Part shown: positions 51,701 to 55,424 of the stretch, one piece after another | How the letters are laid out: each line of letters starts with the position of its first letter | How positions within the stretch are numbered: the stretch's first letter is position 1 | Translations under genes and position numbers: made by a program | From: Triplophysa rosa | Lineage: Eukaryota; Chordata; Actinopteri; Cypriniformes; Nemacheilidae | DNA: 64,000 bases | Direction: 5' to 3' | Assembly (NCBI RefSeq): GCF_024868665.1 | Contig: NC_079892.1 | Span: forward strand, 12,630,963 to 12,694,962 | Notes under the pieces: model-generated | What the model was told of the DNA's origin: nothing | The model's input: the letters and a program-made list of their open reading frames with translations, nothing else | The model's database searches: none

Positions 51701-54700
51701 GCAAACTGAAAGTCGCCTGAACAAACAGAAACACACACACAGAAAAGATGAAATACAATTGATTTCAAATCAACATGAAATCAGAATTTTACTTTCTTAC
51801 TAAACGTTCCTGACCTTACTGATGATTCATTGATGCATGTAACTCAATTAGTGCAAATAAATGTCTGACTTTGTCATTTTTTCATGAAATATAAGCACTG
51901 GCTCCACCTCTGAAACAAATTTCCTTTCAGCTGATGTCATCAAGACCTCTTACCATTAAAAATGTCAAAACAGTATTTAAAACATAATACAAATAATAAT
52001 TTGGTATTTCATATAAAAGTATATTTACCATCTTTGTAAGGTAGAATGTATCCAAATAATCTCAGACCGTAGTTCTTCCATTTAGGAGCCACTGCTAACT
52101 TCTTCACAGTAGTTCTTGTCTGAAGAGGCAAATATAAAAAAATCCATAAAATACACAAGCACTTTATAGACAACAGCATAAACGTGTTTCCTCTGTGAGA
52201 CCGGATTCAACTGCCTGTCATCTATCTGGATGTAATGAGATCGTTAAAGAATTGTGTTTACAGGTGGTCTGAACGTATGTTCAAGAGAAACATGTAATCC
52301 CACCAATTACCGGTTTACTGTATCCAAAAATACAAACATAACCACCCACAAAGAACAAGGTTGAGATTTTTTGATACACATACCAAAGCCATACAGTATT
52401 CAATTCAATTCAATTTTATTTATATAGCGCTTTTCACAATGTGCATTGTTCCAAAGCAGCTTTACAGGAGCAAATAAGAAAAACACAGAAAGGTAAAACA
52501 CAGCACAGTGCATGGTGTTTATAGACCAAGCAAGATCATTATAATAAATAATATCTAATAAATAAATGAATAAATTAATTAATTAATAAATAAATGCAGT
52601 CTCCCGGTGAGCAAGCCAACACTGCACTGCTCTGCTGTGGCGAGGAACCCAAACTCCAATGATGAATAATGGAGAAGAAAAAAAACTCGGGAGAAACCAT
52701 ATATAAAGTATATAAAGTATATAAAATAGTATATAAAGTATAATCCATAGATTAGATTACGTTATTATGATTGCATAAAGATGACTTACAGACAAGTACT
52801 GTACACAACAATCATGCATAATTACATATATTTCATTATTATATTTGAAAGACTAGAATCATAACCCTGGGCTGTAGTTTATGATTATTTTTCAGATTTA
52901 ATGCTTTTCTCTTTTTATTAACCATATAATTTTCACAACTCAACCACAATAACTAGCTTCAATGTGACAAAATAGTGTCAAACTATTCTGTGTCAATCTG
53001 AAACTTTTTACTCTAACCCCTGCTACTACAATAAGCTAGTAATATTTTGTCACTTTTGACACTTTGACACTTTTTGTATTTCTGTAGTGTCACAATAAGT
53101 AACCATGCCGACAGTGTGGTCTCAGTGGTTTAAGGGGCTGTGTCCACCAAGGCATTTTTACACGTCTGAAATGCTAGACGCTTGACTGAAAAAGATGGCT
53201 GCAAGAGCATATGAGCTAAGCATTGTACCCCAAATTGAGCATTTTTCAACTCTGGGCGCCTGGTCGAACGCCAGCACTGAGCTCGTTTAAAAAGAAAAAA
53301 AAGTTTCGGTGGACACAGCCCCTGATTGTTCAAGACAAACCGATCTACTGATGTTCACTAACCTTTATTACATATACAGTCATCACTGTACAGCTGAATA
53401 TTTGTGCATGTTTGTCCACAAACCCTCACAAACACAACGGCTTTAGCTTCACACTCACGTGTGGGTAGAGAGGAAAATGCAGGTTCTTCCTGAGCTGAGG
53501 GACTGAGGAGCCACACCAGTCTTCAAACACGTGCAGGTTTGCTTGACCTTTGAACTGTGAGGAGGACAGAAGAAAAAGCGAAATTAAAGTGTGTGAGAAA
53601 AAAAACAGTAAAGTAAAGTGAGCCATTGGTTGCAATTCTCAACCTCACCACTAGTTCCTGCTAAAATCTACACACAGAACCTTTACTGAACCAAGTCTTG
53701 TTTGTTATGCTAGTTAACCAAGGAAGTCTTGCTGGTTACGGGAATTAACCATAGACCGTAAAAAAGATGGTTGATGTGTCCTCAATCACTTCCTCTGAAG
53801 AAGAATGAAGCCAAAATGCTTGAGATATGGCCACTGACATATTGCGGCAAAGACGTAATTTGAAGCGCGAGTCTGCGATTGTAGTGAGCGTGAGGTGGAG
53901 CCTATCAAGGTCCCGCCCGTATTCCGGATGTCTCAGTCGTAAATGAAGAAATCATGTTACCACGCCCCTTTTTATAGCATCTTATAACTAAAACCAAACT
54001 TATTAGAAAAACGAACACTTGAACATACAGTACATTAGGGCTGCACGATAAAGATTTATGCTTCCCACAATTAATTGAGCATAATCGTTGTGATAACAAT
54101 GTTTTAAAAGCAAGCACAAAACTCCCCATTAGGTCAGAACATCATCACAAAGCTTTGTATCTTTTAAACTGTAAACTGTAAACTTTGTACTATTTTAATA
54201 TTTTTTTGCAGAACCCACAGACAAAAGGAGTAGCAAGGTTTCATTCCAAAGGTCACAAAATGTTAATATTTGTGGTGGAGTGTTTAGATGATTGATTGCG
54301 TGCTTTGAAATGTGGTGTTGAGGAAGTTCAATGGCAGCAGATTATAACATATTCATTGGCTGTAAAGTATAGGCCTGATAAATATGCTGAAGCGAAATTA
54401 AAAACCAAAGTTGTGAACTGACAAAATAACCATGTTTATTAACCGTGATAAAATGTTTGGGCAAAATAATTGTGATTATCATTTTTGACCATAACAGTGC
54501 AGCGCTAATCAAATTGTTTTGGCTTTGCTTTTTTCAGCACGTGCGCGGTACGCCTGTATTTAACTAAGAAAGTTTTGCTAGTTAACCTGAACGTTGGGGA
54601 AAACCAATGCATTTTTGTAGTAGTGTGATAGTAACCCATTAACTTTGAAACTTCATTCTAGTAACCAACAAGTAGTGGTGTAGTCTGTTATTGTGCTGTT

Positions 54701-55424
54701 TATTTATCGCATGTACTGAGGCACTAATAAAACACATTTCCCTGGAATGTAATGTAATAGTCCAGATAATACACTCTTAATACACTTTTAGAGATTTATG
54801 CATGCAGAACAGAAGGAAATATGAGGCATATTGTGTTTATTTACTTGGTGATACTTAGTTGTATTTATTGTACATTTATCTTCTCAAGATAATTGAATTT
54901 ACCCAAAACAGACAGCCTTATTGTTTTATATTGAGATAAATACTGCTCTGATGTTGTGACAAATGATTTTGTCTGATGTAAGTGTATATTTAAAACGAGG
55001 AGTTTCTTTTGGTGAGTAGCTTGTAATGTTGTTTCCTTTGAATGTAAAAGTTAAAGTTACAGTTAACTACTGTGAATTAGGACAATCTTGTACTTCAGGA
55101 AGCTACAGTTTCAAAAGAGCTTCAAAAACCTTGCCAGCAGCCCATGCTGGGACCAGCATCCAAAAACACAGCACGCTGGTCTCTCCAGCATGGAGCCTGT
55201 GCGTTCCTGGTTTAAAAATGCAGCCTTGTCGTAAAACAGCAGTCATTTCTCTCAACTTTTGCTGCATTATCAGATTTATACTAGAATGACAGCAGACACT
55301 GAGTCACAAGCTGGTGCTGATCCCTCAGAAGAAGGGATGTAGGACTAATCCCCACATGACCGCTGCTGTCTGACCTCAGCTGGGCCGAACTGCCGAAACC
55401 ACAGATTGTGATCCGGCGAGAGTT
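1..55424 (-). CDS. b4galnt4: b4galnt4-like gene, eleven exons visible, both ends missing
   Basis: The product is a type II Golgi glycosyltransferase that adds beta-1,4-GalNAc to GlcNAc ends to make LacdiNAc on N- and O-glycans. This role is known for the family and is inferred here. Exons in transcript order are 55375-55424, 53459-53554, 52029-52119, 51616-51716, 40779-40846, 23656-23734, 6233-6299, 2076-2219, 1803-1912, 423-523 and 1-34. All have AG acceptors and GT donors and fit one frame without a stop (941 nt). Diagnostic stretches are [71 protein letters not shown] and [12 protein letters not shown]. Together they cover the PA14 domain and the conserved segment after it. IARYQGLQF and the DESSLKM segment fit B4GALNT4 better than B4GALNT3. 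The N-terminal signal anchor and the C-terminal catalytic domain are outside what I can find. Whether it is the a or b fish copy is unknown. Confidence 0.93.
39..77. repeat. (GA)n microsatellite
   Basis: GA dinucleotide run with one GG interruption, immediately upstream (minus sense) of the exon K acceptor. The minus-strand CT run probably forms its polypyrimidine tract. Confidence 0.95.
423..523 (-). CDS. b4galnt4: b4galnt4 exon J
   Basis: This exon is 101 nt, phase 0 in and phase 2 out, with acceptor tctccag and donor gtatgc. It encodes [20 protein letters not shown] and then [13 protein letters not shown], highly conserved in B4GALNT4. Confidence 0.96.
714..815. repeat. (TA)n-rich microsatellite
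   Basis: Imperfect TA/ATAT run in the intron between exons I and J. Confidence 0.9.
860..1300. repeat. Interspersed repeat with inverted and direct modules
   Basis: The module TCCCTGCTGAAAAAAAACAA (from 945) with AGAAACCATT returns as its reverse complement at about 1241-1290 (...TTTTTTTTCAGCAGGGA). A direct copy of that second arm lies at about 1170-1215. TAATGG-rich spacers and two copies of 'gatggattctatt' lie between. It looks like a non-autonomous DNA transposon. No target duplication was identified. Confidence 0.6.
1301..1802. other. Intron, no recognised feature
   Basis: AT-rich intron sequence between the repeat and exon I. Nothing was recognised on either strand. Confidence 0.6.
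1803..1912 (-). CDS. b4galnt4: b4galnt4 exon I
   Basis: This exon is 110 nt, phase 1 in and phase 0 out, with acceptor tgacag and donor gtgagt. It encodes [19 protein letters not shown] and then [17 protein letters not shown]. The intron before it is only 163 bp, the smallest in the window. Confidence 0.96.
2076..2219 (-). CDS. b4galnt4: b4galnt4 exon H
   Basis: This exon is 144 nt, phase 1 in and phase 1 out, with acceptor tgaaag and donor gtgagc. It encodes [19 protein letters not shown], a variable serine- and arginine-rich stretch, then [13 protein letters not shown]. The conserved DPRDTFF motif sits at its end. Confidence 0.95.
2309..3186. repeat. Copies of the 'TAGTTCACCCAAAAA' MITE
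   Basis: Partial copies start at 2309 and 2409 and a longer one covers about 2943-3186. The longer copy begins AAAGGGATAGTTCAC, continues TCATCATTTATTCACCCTC, and ends in the inverted form (GAATGATGTGAGGGTAAAATAGTA). This is a very common cyprinid non-autonomous DNA element. The stretch 2471-2940 between copies holds nothing I recognise. Confidence 0.7.
3187..3750. other. Intron, no recognised feature
   Basis: AT-rich intron sequence with no coding or repeat signature that I recognise. Confidence 0.55.
3752..4190 (-). mobile_element. L2-type LINE, 3' end fragment
   Basis: On the minus strand 3951-4190 encodes a typical L2 ORF2 C-terminus ([29 protein letters not shown]). It is followed by a 3' tail ending GTCGCTTCGGATAAAAGCGT and CTGCTAAATGACTAAATGTAAA. 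It is strongly 5'-truncated and the rest of the LINE is absent. Confidence 0.8.
4645..4915. mobile_element. 'TTCACCCAAAAA' MITE, nearly full length
   Basis: Starts CTTCACCCAAAAATAAACAT, continues GTCGTCATTTATTCATCCTC, and ends in the inverted form (GACATGAGGATGAGTAAATA ... ATTCCTTTAA). Same family as the copies at 2943 and 44223. Confidence 0.7.
5086..6164 (+). mobile_element. Non-coding DIRS-like element or fragment
   Basis: Begins with stacked palindromes (GGTTACGACTGTAACC, then GTTCCCTGATGGAGGGAAC), followed by GACGTTGTGTTGAG and CTTGAGAACCTATCAT (5173-5188), a TATAAAAGGG box and a TCATTCACTCACCCTTT block. The same motif order starts the DIRS element at 59868. No ORF of interest follows. 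The 10-mer CAGAAGAACG sits at 5086-5095 and again at 6155-6164. Assignment to DIRS rests on the shared end motifs only. Confidence 0.55.
6233..6299 (-). CDS. b4galnt4: b4galnt4 exon G, end of PA14
   Basis: This exon is 67 nt, phase 0 in and phase 1 out, with acceptor attacag and donor gtaaac. It encodes [20 protein letters not shown] and then YT, the last strands of the PA14 region. Confidence 0.95.
6518..7410 (+). repeat. 'CATAGACTGTAT' interspersed fish repeat
   Basis: Starts CATAGACTGTATGAAACATG with GGACGTAGTGTCCATGACGT, runs through AGTGGGCGGAGCCA, and ends near CACTTCCGTGTTGGATTCAT. I recognise both ends as those of a common cyprinid repeat, probably a non-autonomous DNA transposon. 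A shorter related fragment lies near 53748-53930. Confidence 0.5.
7559..8499. mobile_element. MITE with 19-bp terminal inverted repeats
   Basis: Left end GAGGACTATTGCACAAAGC (7559-7577) and right end GCTTTGTGCAATAGGCCTC (8481-8499) are inverted copies with one mismatch. The interior is non-coding and AT-rich. No clear target duplication was seen. Confidence 0.7.
9080..9110. repeat. (CA)n microsatellite
   Basis: CA dinucleotide run with one GC interruption. The surrounding 8500-9262 has nothing else I recognise. Confidence 0.9.
9263..10402. mobile_element. Non-autonomous hAT-type element, 1140 bp
   Basis: Ends are CAGTGTTAATTT... and ...AAATTAACACTG. It is flanked by a perfect 8-bp duplication TTTGAAAG (9255-9262 and 10403-10410), the hAT signature. 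Subterminal ends are rich in 'TTTTAGTC' and 'GTTTTCGT' repeats. No transposase ORF remains. Confidence 0.88.
10874..11471 (+). mobile_element. 5'-truncated Tx1/L1-like LINE with 17-bp target duplication
   Basis: Frame 10803-11075 includes [16 protein letters not shown] and [11 protein letters not shown], typical of the ORF2 C-terminus of L1/Tx1-type LINEs. A second, shifted frame further on gives [15 protein letters not shown], so the reading frame is broken. The copy ends in an A-rich tail (aacaaaaaaa). A perfect 17-bp direct repeat AAGTTCTTACACTACAG flanks it (10857-10873 and 11472-11488), as expected from target-primed insertion. Confidence 0.8.
11510..12010. mobile_element. MITE with about 65-bp inverted arms
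   Basis: Left arm 11510-11579 contains TTGATTCGTTTTCGGACAC, AAATTTCCCC and CAGCACGACTTTT. The right arm 11941-12010 is its imperfect inverse. The interior carries 'gggcggggttagggtagcca' and no ORF of interest. Confidence 0.65.
12040..12211. repeat. Fragment of a hAT-type fish repeat
   Basis: Ends GATTAATCGAGGTTAATCGT and TAAACAGCCCTA, the characteristic terminus of a common fish hAT family. The partner end was not found. Confidence 0.4.
12718..12760. repeat. (GA)n microsatellite
   Basis: About 20 uninterrupted GA units. Confidence 0.95.
12761..14019. other. Intron, no recognised feature
   Basis: AT-rich intron sequence. Short ORFs on both strands show no family resemblance. Confidence 0.55.
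14020..14385. repeat. Degenerate 'TTAACATTAG' palindromic repeat
   Basis: Rich in TTAACATTAATGCA, ACTAACATGAACAA and ACTAATGTTAACAA words. Its right end reads ACCTTA..TTGCAAAGTGTTA, interrupted by the 93-bp MITE below. It is related to the repeat that hosts the Gypsy element at 16148. Confidence 0.6.
14272..14364. mobile_element. 93-bp mini-MITE with 20-bp inverted ends and TTA duplication
   Basis: Left end CACCGTGTCTACACCGGACG and right end CGTCCGGTGTAGACATGGTG are inverted copies with a single mismatch. The flanking 3-bp duplication TTA (14269-14271 and 14365-14367) fits the PIF/Harbinger type. The interior is about 53 bp. Leaving it out makes the flanks read ACCTTATTGCAAAGTGTTA, the terminus of the host repeat. 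Confidence 0.75.
14386..16147. other. Intron, no recognised feature
   Basis: AT-rich intron DNA. A GC-richer patch at about 15640-15790 is not coding as far as I can see. Confidence 0.55.
16401..16406 (+). promoter_or_regulatory. LTR TATA box
   Basis: TATAAA in the 5' LTR, 131 bp from its left end. The copy in the 3' LTR is at 21064-21069. It probably drives the element's own transcript. Confidence 0.6.
16597..16602 (+). terminator. LTR polyadenylation signal
   Basis: AATAAA followed by a TGTGTC/GT-rich stretch. The functional 3' copy is at 21260-21265. Confidence 0.6.
16663..16680 (+). other. Primer-binding site complementary to tRNA-Phe
   Basis: TGGTGCCGAAACCCGGGA lies 1 nt after the 5' LTR. 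It is the exact reverse complement of the vertebrate tRNA-Phe(GAA) 3' end plus CCA as I know it. This is where minus-strand DNA synthesis would start. Confidence 0.88.
16706..17869 (+). CDS. gag: gag of the Gmr1-like element
   Basis: 387 codons. I chose the ATG at 16706 because it is the first in this frame after the primer-binding site. The N-terminus (residues 1-60) is helical and charged. Residues about 85-230 ([44 protein letters not shown]) resemble the SCAN domain, which is reported to derive from the Gag capsid of Gmr1-like elements. A proline- and serine-rich linker follows. A CCHC zinc knuckle, C331-x2-C334-x4-H339-x4-C344 ([14 protein letters not shown]), should bind RNA. The frame is intact. 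It ends within a 38-nt overlap with the pol frame, so the two are probably joined by ribosomal frameshifting. Confidence 0.92.
   Translation: MQATSGTPFADIITSLAVLHREQHQALLDLRNDHELRFQSVFQAQREDRESFRSWMDQGVRVEASALPATTASFLPLSKMGPEDDPEAFLDLFEKTAETSGWPPEDWARRLLPFLSGEAQLAARPLPIQNLLVFDDLKRAILQRVGRSPEEHRQRFRSLGLGESGRPFVMAHQLRDSCRKWLLAGNGDVEDIIDRVVLEQFIARLPKKTAEWVQCHRPTSLGSAIQLAEDQMVVCPGVGEPLPAVSLSSPEAVSLSPSSLSLSPVPTPRSRPPGPPRVPPRRRFPPAVSYTSVYRAPPRGFPDGDGSNLSPRPSRAPLSATRMAETPGPVCWRCGDPDHWVDRCPVMEVGTMIRVPDTPQAAPGQNGGYQIPVSIGGYIPGSGGFRL
17832..20222 (+). pseudogene. pol: pol, 5' part: protease, integrase and RT fingers/palm
   Basis: The frame opens at 17832 after a TAG at 17829, in the +1 frame relative to gag, with no ATG needed. 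Aspartic protease DSG is at 17856-17864. Integrase has an HHCC-like region ([21 protein letters not shown]) and a DD35E core: GMDLIG D (18648), LTDQG D (18825), VERFN E (18933), with exactly 35 residues between the last two. A GPF module (KWQGPFEV) follows. RT follows integrase: [46 protein letters not shown] (catalytic Asp at 19959), [19 protein letters not shown]. The frame then breaks at about 20125. Residues beyond that are out-of-frame read-through to 20222. The YxDD motif is absent. Confidence 0.93.
20131..21189 (+). pseudogene. pol: pol, 3' part: RT thumb and RNase H
   Basis: Resumes pol in a different frame at the deletion junction ([38 protein letters not shown]). RT thumb and connection follow ([18 protein letters not shown]). 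RNase H has [14 protein letters not shown], then [11 protein letters not shown], then [13 protein letters not shown], so its catalytic acidic residues are present. The tail ([11 protein letters not shown]) marks the true end of known domains near 20880. The frame stays open 257 nt into the 3' LTR. Confidence 0.9.
20921..20932 (+). other. Polypurine tract
   Basis: GCGGTGGGGGTA directly precedes the 3' LTR. A short G-rich tract at this place is expected to prime plus-strand DNA. Confidence 0.6.
20933..21324 (+). repeat. 3' LTR of the Gmr1-like element
   Basis: 392 bp, identical by eye to the 5' LTR at a constant offset of 4663. Confidence 0.97.
21501..23655. other. Intron, no recognised feature
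   Basis: AT-rich intron DNA up to exon F. The frame at 22448-22813 (121 codons) has no motif I know and is taken as chance. Confidence 0.5.
23656..23734 (-). CDS. b4galnt4: b4galnt4 exon F, PA14
   Basis: This exon is 79 nt, phase 2 in and phase 0 out, with acceptor ctctttag and donor gtgagt. It encodes [19 protein letters not shown] and then SDHVEVG. Introns of about 17 kb lie on each side. Confidence 0.95.
24391..25276. mobile_element. Possible LTR-derived insert inside the hAT element
   Basis: Begins TGTCAGGAAAAG. It has GGGTTTATT near the left and a TATAAAGGG block at about 25087. The 6-mer CCTTTC lies on both sides (24385-24390, 25277-25282). The right end does not show a clean CA, so the assignment is weak. 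Confidence 0.35.
24779..25013. repeat. Minisatellite with 18-bp and 23-bp units
   Basis: The unit GACAAGACACTGGGCAAA (18 bp) alternates with a version carrying an extra GACAA (23 bp). In order: four 23-mers (24779-24870), six 18-mers (24871-24978, one with GGGAAAA), one 23-mer (24979-25001), then a partial unit. Confidence 0.95.
25739..26259 (+). mobile_element. Solo LTR, 521 bp
   Basis: TGTCACGGTCCC...TTCTTGACA, flanked on both sides by GATTTT (25733-25738, 26260-26265). Contains TGCATCTGGGTTCT near the right end. No internal retroelement sequence is nearby. Confidence 0.75.
26500..26830. repeat. AT-rich, (TA)n-like low-complexity DNA
   Basis: Dense TATATA and ATTATTACTATAAT words. Confidence 0.8.
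26831..28099. other. Intron, no recognised feature
   Basis: No coding or repeat signature that I recognise. Confidence 0.5.
28100..28650. repeat. A/T-rich low-complexity stretch
   Basis: Dominated by AAAATTA/AACTAAAA words with no fixed period. Confidence 0.6.
28651..30323. other. Intron, short GT and GA runs only
   Basis: Contains a short (GT)n at about 29785 and GAGC/GA runs at 29847-29876. Otherwise nothing is recognised. Confidence 0.5.
30329..30910 (+). mobile_element. Solo LTR, 582 bp, with hairpin ends
   Basis: TGTCATGGCTCT...TTTCATGACA, flanked by the 5-bp duplication AGGTC (30324-30328, 30911-30915). TATATAATA lies mid-element and AATAAA at about 30841. The first 59 bp form a perfect 15-bp inverted repeat (TGTCATGGCTCTGCT / AGCAGAGCCATGACA). 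A second hairpin (TATTATTGTC / GACAATAATA) lies inside a GGAGAGAA/TTCTCTCC frame at about 30397-30452. Confidence 0.88.
30995..32620. repeat. Repeat with inverted 'CAAGATGG..CCGGTGAG' arms
   Basis: The block CAAGATGGAGCCGGTGAGC with GTCGGCAGACTAATTT (about 31002-31043) returns inverted at about 32569-32614. The solo LTR at 31820 sits between the arms. Outer borders are not defined. Confidence 0.45.
31820..32157 (+). mobile_element. Solo LTR, 338 bp
   Basis: TGTCATGATCCAG...CATTACA, flanked by the perfect 5-bp duplication GTTTG (31815-31819, 32158-32162). Confidence 0.85.
32621..33670. other. Intron, one MITE end only
   Basis: The right end of a 'TAGTTCACCC'-type MITE may lie at about 32800-32830 (ATTTTTAGGTGATCTATTCC then TTTAAAG). 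Nothing else is recognised. Confidence 0.45.
33684..34075. repeat. 'CACTGCAAAAAA' fish repeat, degenerate
   Basis: Starts ACACTGCAAAAAAAGTCATT. Contains AAATATTTTAAAAGTCTTAA and ATTAAATCAAGATATAGTAC and ends AAGAAAATTACACTG, typical of a common teleost non-autonomous element. Confidence 0.5.
34076..36363. other. Intron, no recognised feature
   Basis: Long AT-rich stretch. No exon with conserved codons or clear repeat family was seen. Confidence 0.5.
36364..36530 (+). mobile_element. tRNA-derived SINE, HAmo-like
   Basis: Pol III promoter boxes are visible: A box TGGCTCAGTGGTTAGAGCA and B box GGTTCGATCCC. The tail is GTCGCTTTGGATAAAAGCAT then CTGCCAAATGCATAAATGTA. This matches the cyprinid HAmo type as I know it. 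Confidence 0.88.
36723..36775. repeat. Left end of a hAT-type fish repeat
   Basis: CAGTGTTGGGGAGTAGCTAA then CTACAAGTAGCGACGCTACT, a very common teleost hAT terminus, cut off after about 50 bp. Confidence 0.6.
36783..36831 (-). mobile_element. DIRS-like terminal fragment
   Basis: The minus strand reads GACGTTGTGTCGACAAAATG, GGGTTTGACTTGAGAACC and TATCATC. This is the same block as at 5145-5189 and 59893-59942. It abuts the truncated hAT end. Confidence 0.65.
37210..37735 (+). mobile_element. L2-type LINE, ORF2 C-terminus
   Basis: Frame 37295-37732 encodes [57 protein letters not shown], a [11 protein letters not shown] box and [11 protein letters not shown], a clear L2 ORF2 C-terminus ending in a stop. 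It is 5'-truncated. Its 3' part resumes after the hAT insertion. Confidence 0.9.
37736..38991. mobile_element. Non-autonomous hAT element, 1256 bp, inserted in L2
   Basis: Ends TAGGGATGCACCGAT and ATCGGTGCATCCCTA (15-bp inverted repeats). Flanked by the perfect 8-bp duplication GTTAATAC (37728-37735, 38992-38999). Inside are GGATCGG/TATCGG clusters at both ends and an 'ACTTAAGTAAAAG'-type repeat at about 38590-38840. No transposase ORF. Confidence 0.92.
39000..39140 (+). mobile_element. 3' part of the split L2 LINE
   Basis: Continues from the first hAT flank with CTCTAACCCTCTAACTCTAA and CCCTCTCTC repeats and 'GGTATTGGTCTAGC', the kind of 3' UTR expected after the L2 ORF at 37732. Confidence 0.55.
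39150..39295 (-). mobile_element. HAmo-like SINE, degenerate
   Basis: The minus strand reads CTTTCCTATAGCTGAATTGG, TAAAGCA...AATGCCAAGGTCACAGG and the tail GTAAGTCAGTCTGGATAAAA GCATCTGCC. It aligns along its length with 36364-36530 but is more diverged. Confidence 0.75.
39298..40778. other. Intron, no recognised feature
   Basis: No family recognised. Ends at exon E. Confidence 0.5.
40779..40846 (-). CDS. b4galnt4: b4galnt4 exon E, PA14
   Basis: This exon is 68 nt, phase 0 in and phase 2 out, with acceptor gtttcag and donor gtgagt. It encodes [20 protein letters not shown] and then SV. It is too short to stand out as an ORF and was recognised by sequence and splice sites. About 10.8 kb of intron separates it from the exon before it. 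Confidence 0.93.
41145..41340. repeat. (ATT)n/(AAT)n-rich microsatellite
   Basis: Imperfect ATTATTA/AATAAT runs. Confidence 0.85.
41341..43503. other. Intron, short GT run only
   Basis: Short (GT)n at about 42701-42717. The frame at 42460-42837 has no recognised motif. Confidence 0.5.
43504..44688. mobile_element. Outer repeat with 'TACACTSAAAAAA' ends
   Basis: Starts CTACACTCAAAAAATGATAT and ends AACTTTTTTTTTCAGTGTA, an imperfect inverted pair. It carries GTTGAGTTG/CAACTC-type words of a common teleost repeat and hosts the foldback MITE. Confidence 0.5.
44223..44662. mobile_element. Foldback MITE with long inverted arms
   Basis: Terminal TTAAAGGGATA / TATCACTTTAA. The left arm (44223-44398) and right arm (44487-44662) are nearly perfect inverted copies over most of their length: GAACACAGAGAAAGATATTT and GGAAGAATGCTTATAACCA on the left, the inverse at 44520-44580. 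A short loop lies between. Family of the 'TTCACTCAAAAATGAAAATT' MITE. Confidence 0.85.
44689..46031. other. Intron, no recognised feature
   Basis: Nothing recognised. Confidence 0.5.
47515..47750 (+). repeat. About nine 27-28-bp minisatellite units
   Basis: Degenerate units of the form GATGCCGCTGGTTTCCCCTC then AAGGGTT, variable in sequence. Confidence 0.75.
47795..48040 (+). repeat. About three 83-bp repeat units
   Basis: Units start TGTGTTCCTGTCTG and contain GGGGATGTTCCTGGGCGCGG and GTGTCTGTTCCTGTC. Confidence 0.75.
49769..50638 (-). CDS. Gag-like ORF with serine/proline repeats
   Basis: 289 codons from the ATG at 50638, the first after the 5' LTR. Residues about 1-75 ([34 protein letters not shown]) resemble the retroviral/Gypsy Gag capsid core in shape (RQG..DDY..FLE..., [10 protein letters not shown]). 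The middle is basic ([13 protein letters not shown]). From there an 8-residue repeat PASSPVIQ runs about ten times, encoded by the 24-bp minisatellite. No CCHC zinc knuckle and no pol frame follow. It is intact, so it may still make protein. Whether it packages RNA is unknown. Confidence 0.75.
   Translation of the reverse strand: MDAARSRQARLLCGIRQGTGDVDDYAGRFLEVAGEMVFGEEELVTLFNAGLREPISRAEMRSLRPLDFGAIWQYAVDQSESRVSVQPSYSSPLVAIPEGRPLKIGVVGVATPFSPPPASLGGKRGRRESGGSSSETSNPEPAVPLTSFYLPATRRVARLRRKRQRRAAWAFPQPVLPASSPVIQPASSPVIQSTSSPVVQPASSPVSQPASSPVILPASSPVIQPASSLVIQPASSPVIQLASSPVIQPASSPVPSSRRQVARPAAFQPVLQPPLGDSRAEDCPPGLPP
49862..50105 (-). repeat. 24-bp minisatellite inside the Gag-like ORF
   Basis: About ten copies of CTGGATCACCGGACTGGACG then CCGG. 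The period is a multiple of three, which keeps several frames open on both strands. Confidence 0.92.
51616..51716 (-). CDS. b4galnt4: b4galnt4 exon D, PA14
   Basis: This exon is 101 nt, phase 1 in and phase 0 out, with acceptor gttcag and donor gtgagt. It encodes [20 protein letters not shown] and ends in [16 protein letters not shown] is the central PA14 strand motif. Confidence 0.96.
52029..52119 (-). CDS. b4galnt4: b4galnt4 exon C, PA14
   Basis: This exon is 91 nt, phase 0 in and phase 1 out, with acceptor cttcag and donor gtaaat. It encodes [18 protein letters not shown] and then [12 protein letters not shown], matching the family. Confidence 0.95.
52395..52720. repeat. 'CAATTCAATTCAATTTTATT' interspersed repeat
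   Basis: CAATTCAATTCAATTTTATT then TATATAGCGCTTTTCACAAT, CCAAAGCAGCTTTACAGG, and later GTGGCGAGGAACCCAAACTC and CGGGAGAAACC. I recognise it as the 3'-end type of a common teleost retroposon. Class is uncertain. Confidence 0.55.
53459..53554 (-). CDS. b4galnt4: b4galnt4 exon B, start of PA14 region
   Basis: This exon is 96 nt and 32 codons, phase 0 at both ends, with acceptor ctcacag and donor gtgagt. It encodes [15 protein letters not shown] and then [12 protein letters not shown], the start of the PA14 domain of B4GALNT3/4. Confidence 0.95.
54027..54508. repeat. Degenerate hAT-type repeat ('TAGGGCTGCACGAT')
   Basis: Left TAGGGCTGCACGATAAAG and right CATAACAGTGCAGCGCTA, with AATTGTGATTATCATTTTTG subterminally. 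No target duplication seen. Confidence 0.5.
55375..55424 (-). CDS. b4galnt4: b4galnt4 exon A (first one found)
   Basis: This is a 50-nt exon with acceptor ...taatgcag and donor gtcaga. It supplies 2 nt of a split codon and 16 codons ending in WFRQFGPAE, and it joins in phase 0 to the next exon. In the mammalian proteins the residues just before the PA14 domain also contain a Trp followed by an acidic stretch, which supports it. It is the least certain exon because this part of the protein is poorly conserved. Confidence 0.62.
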
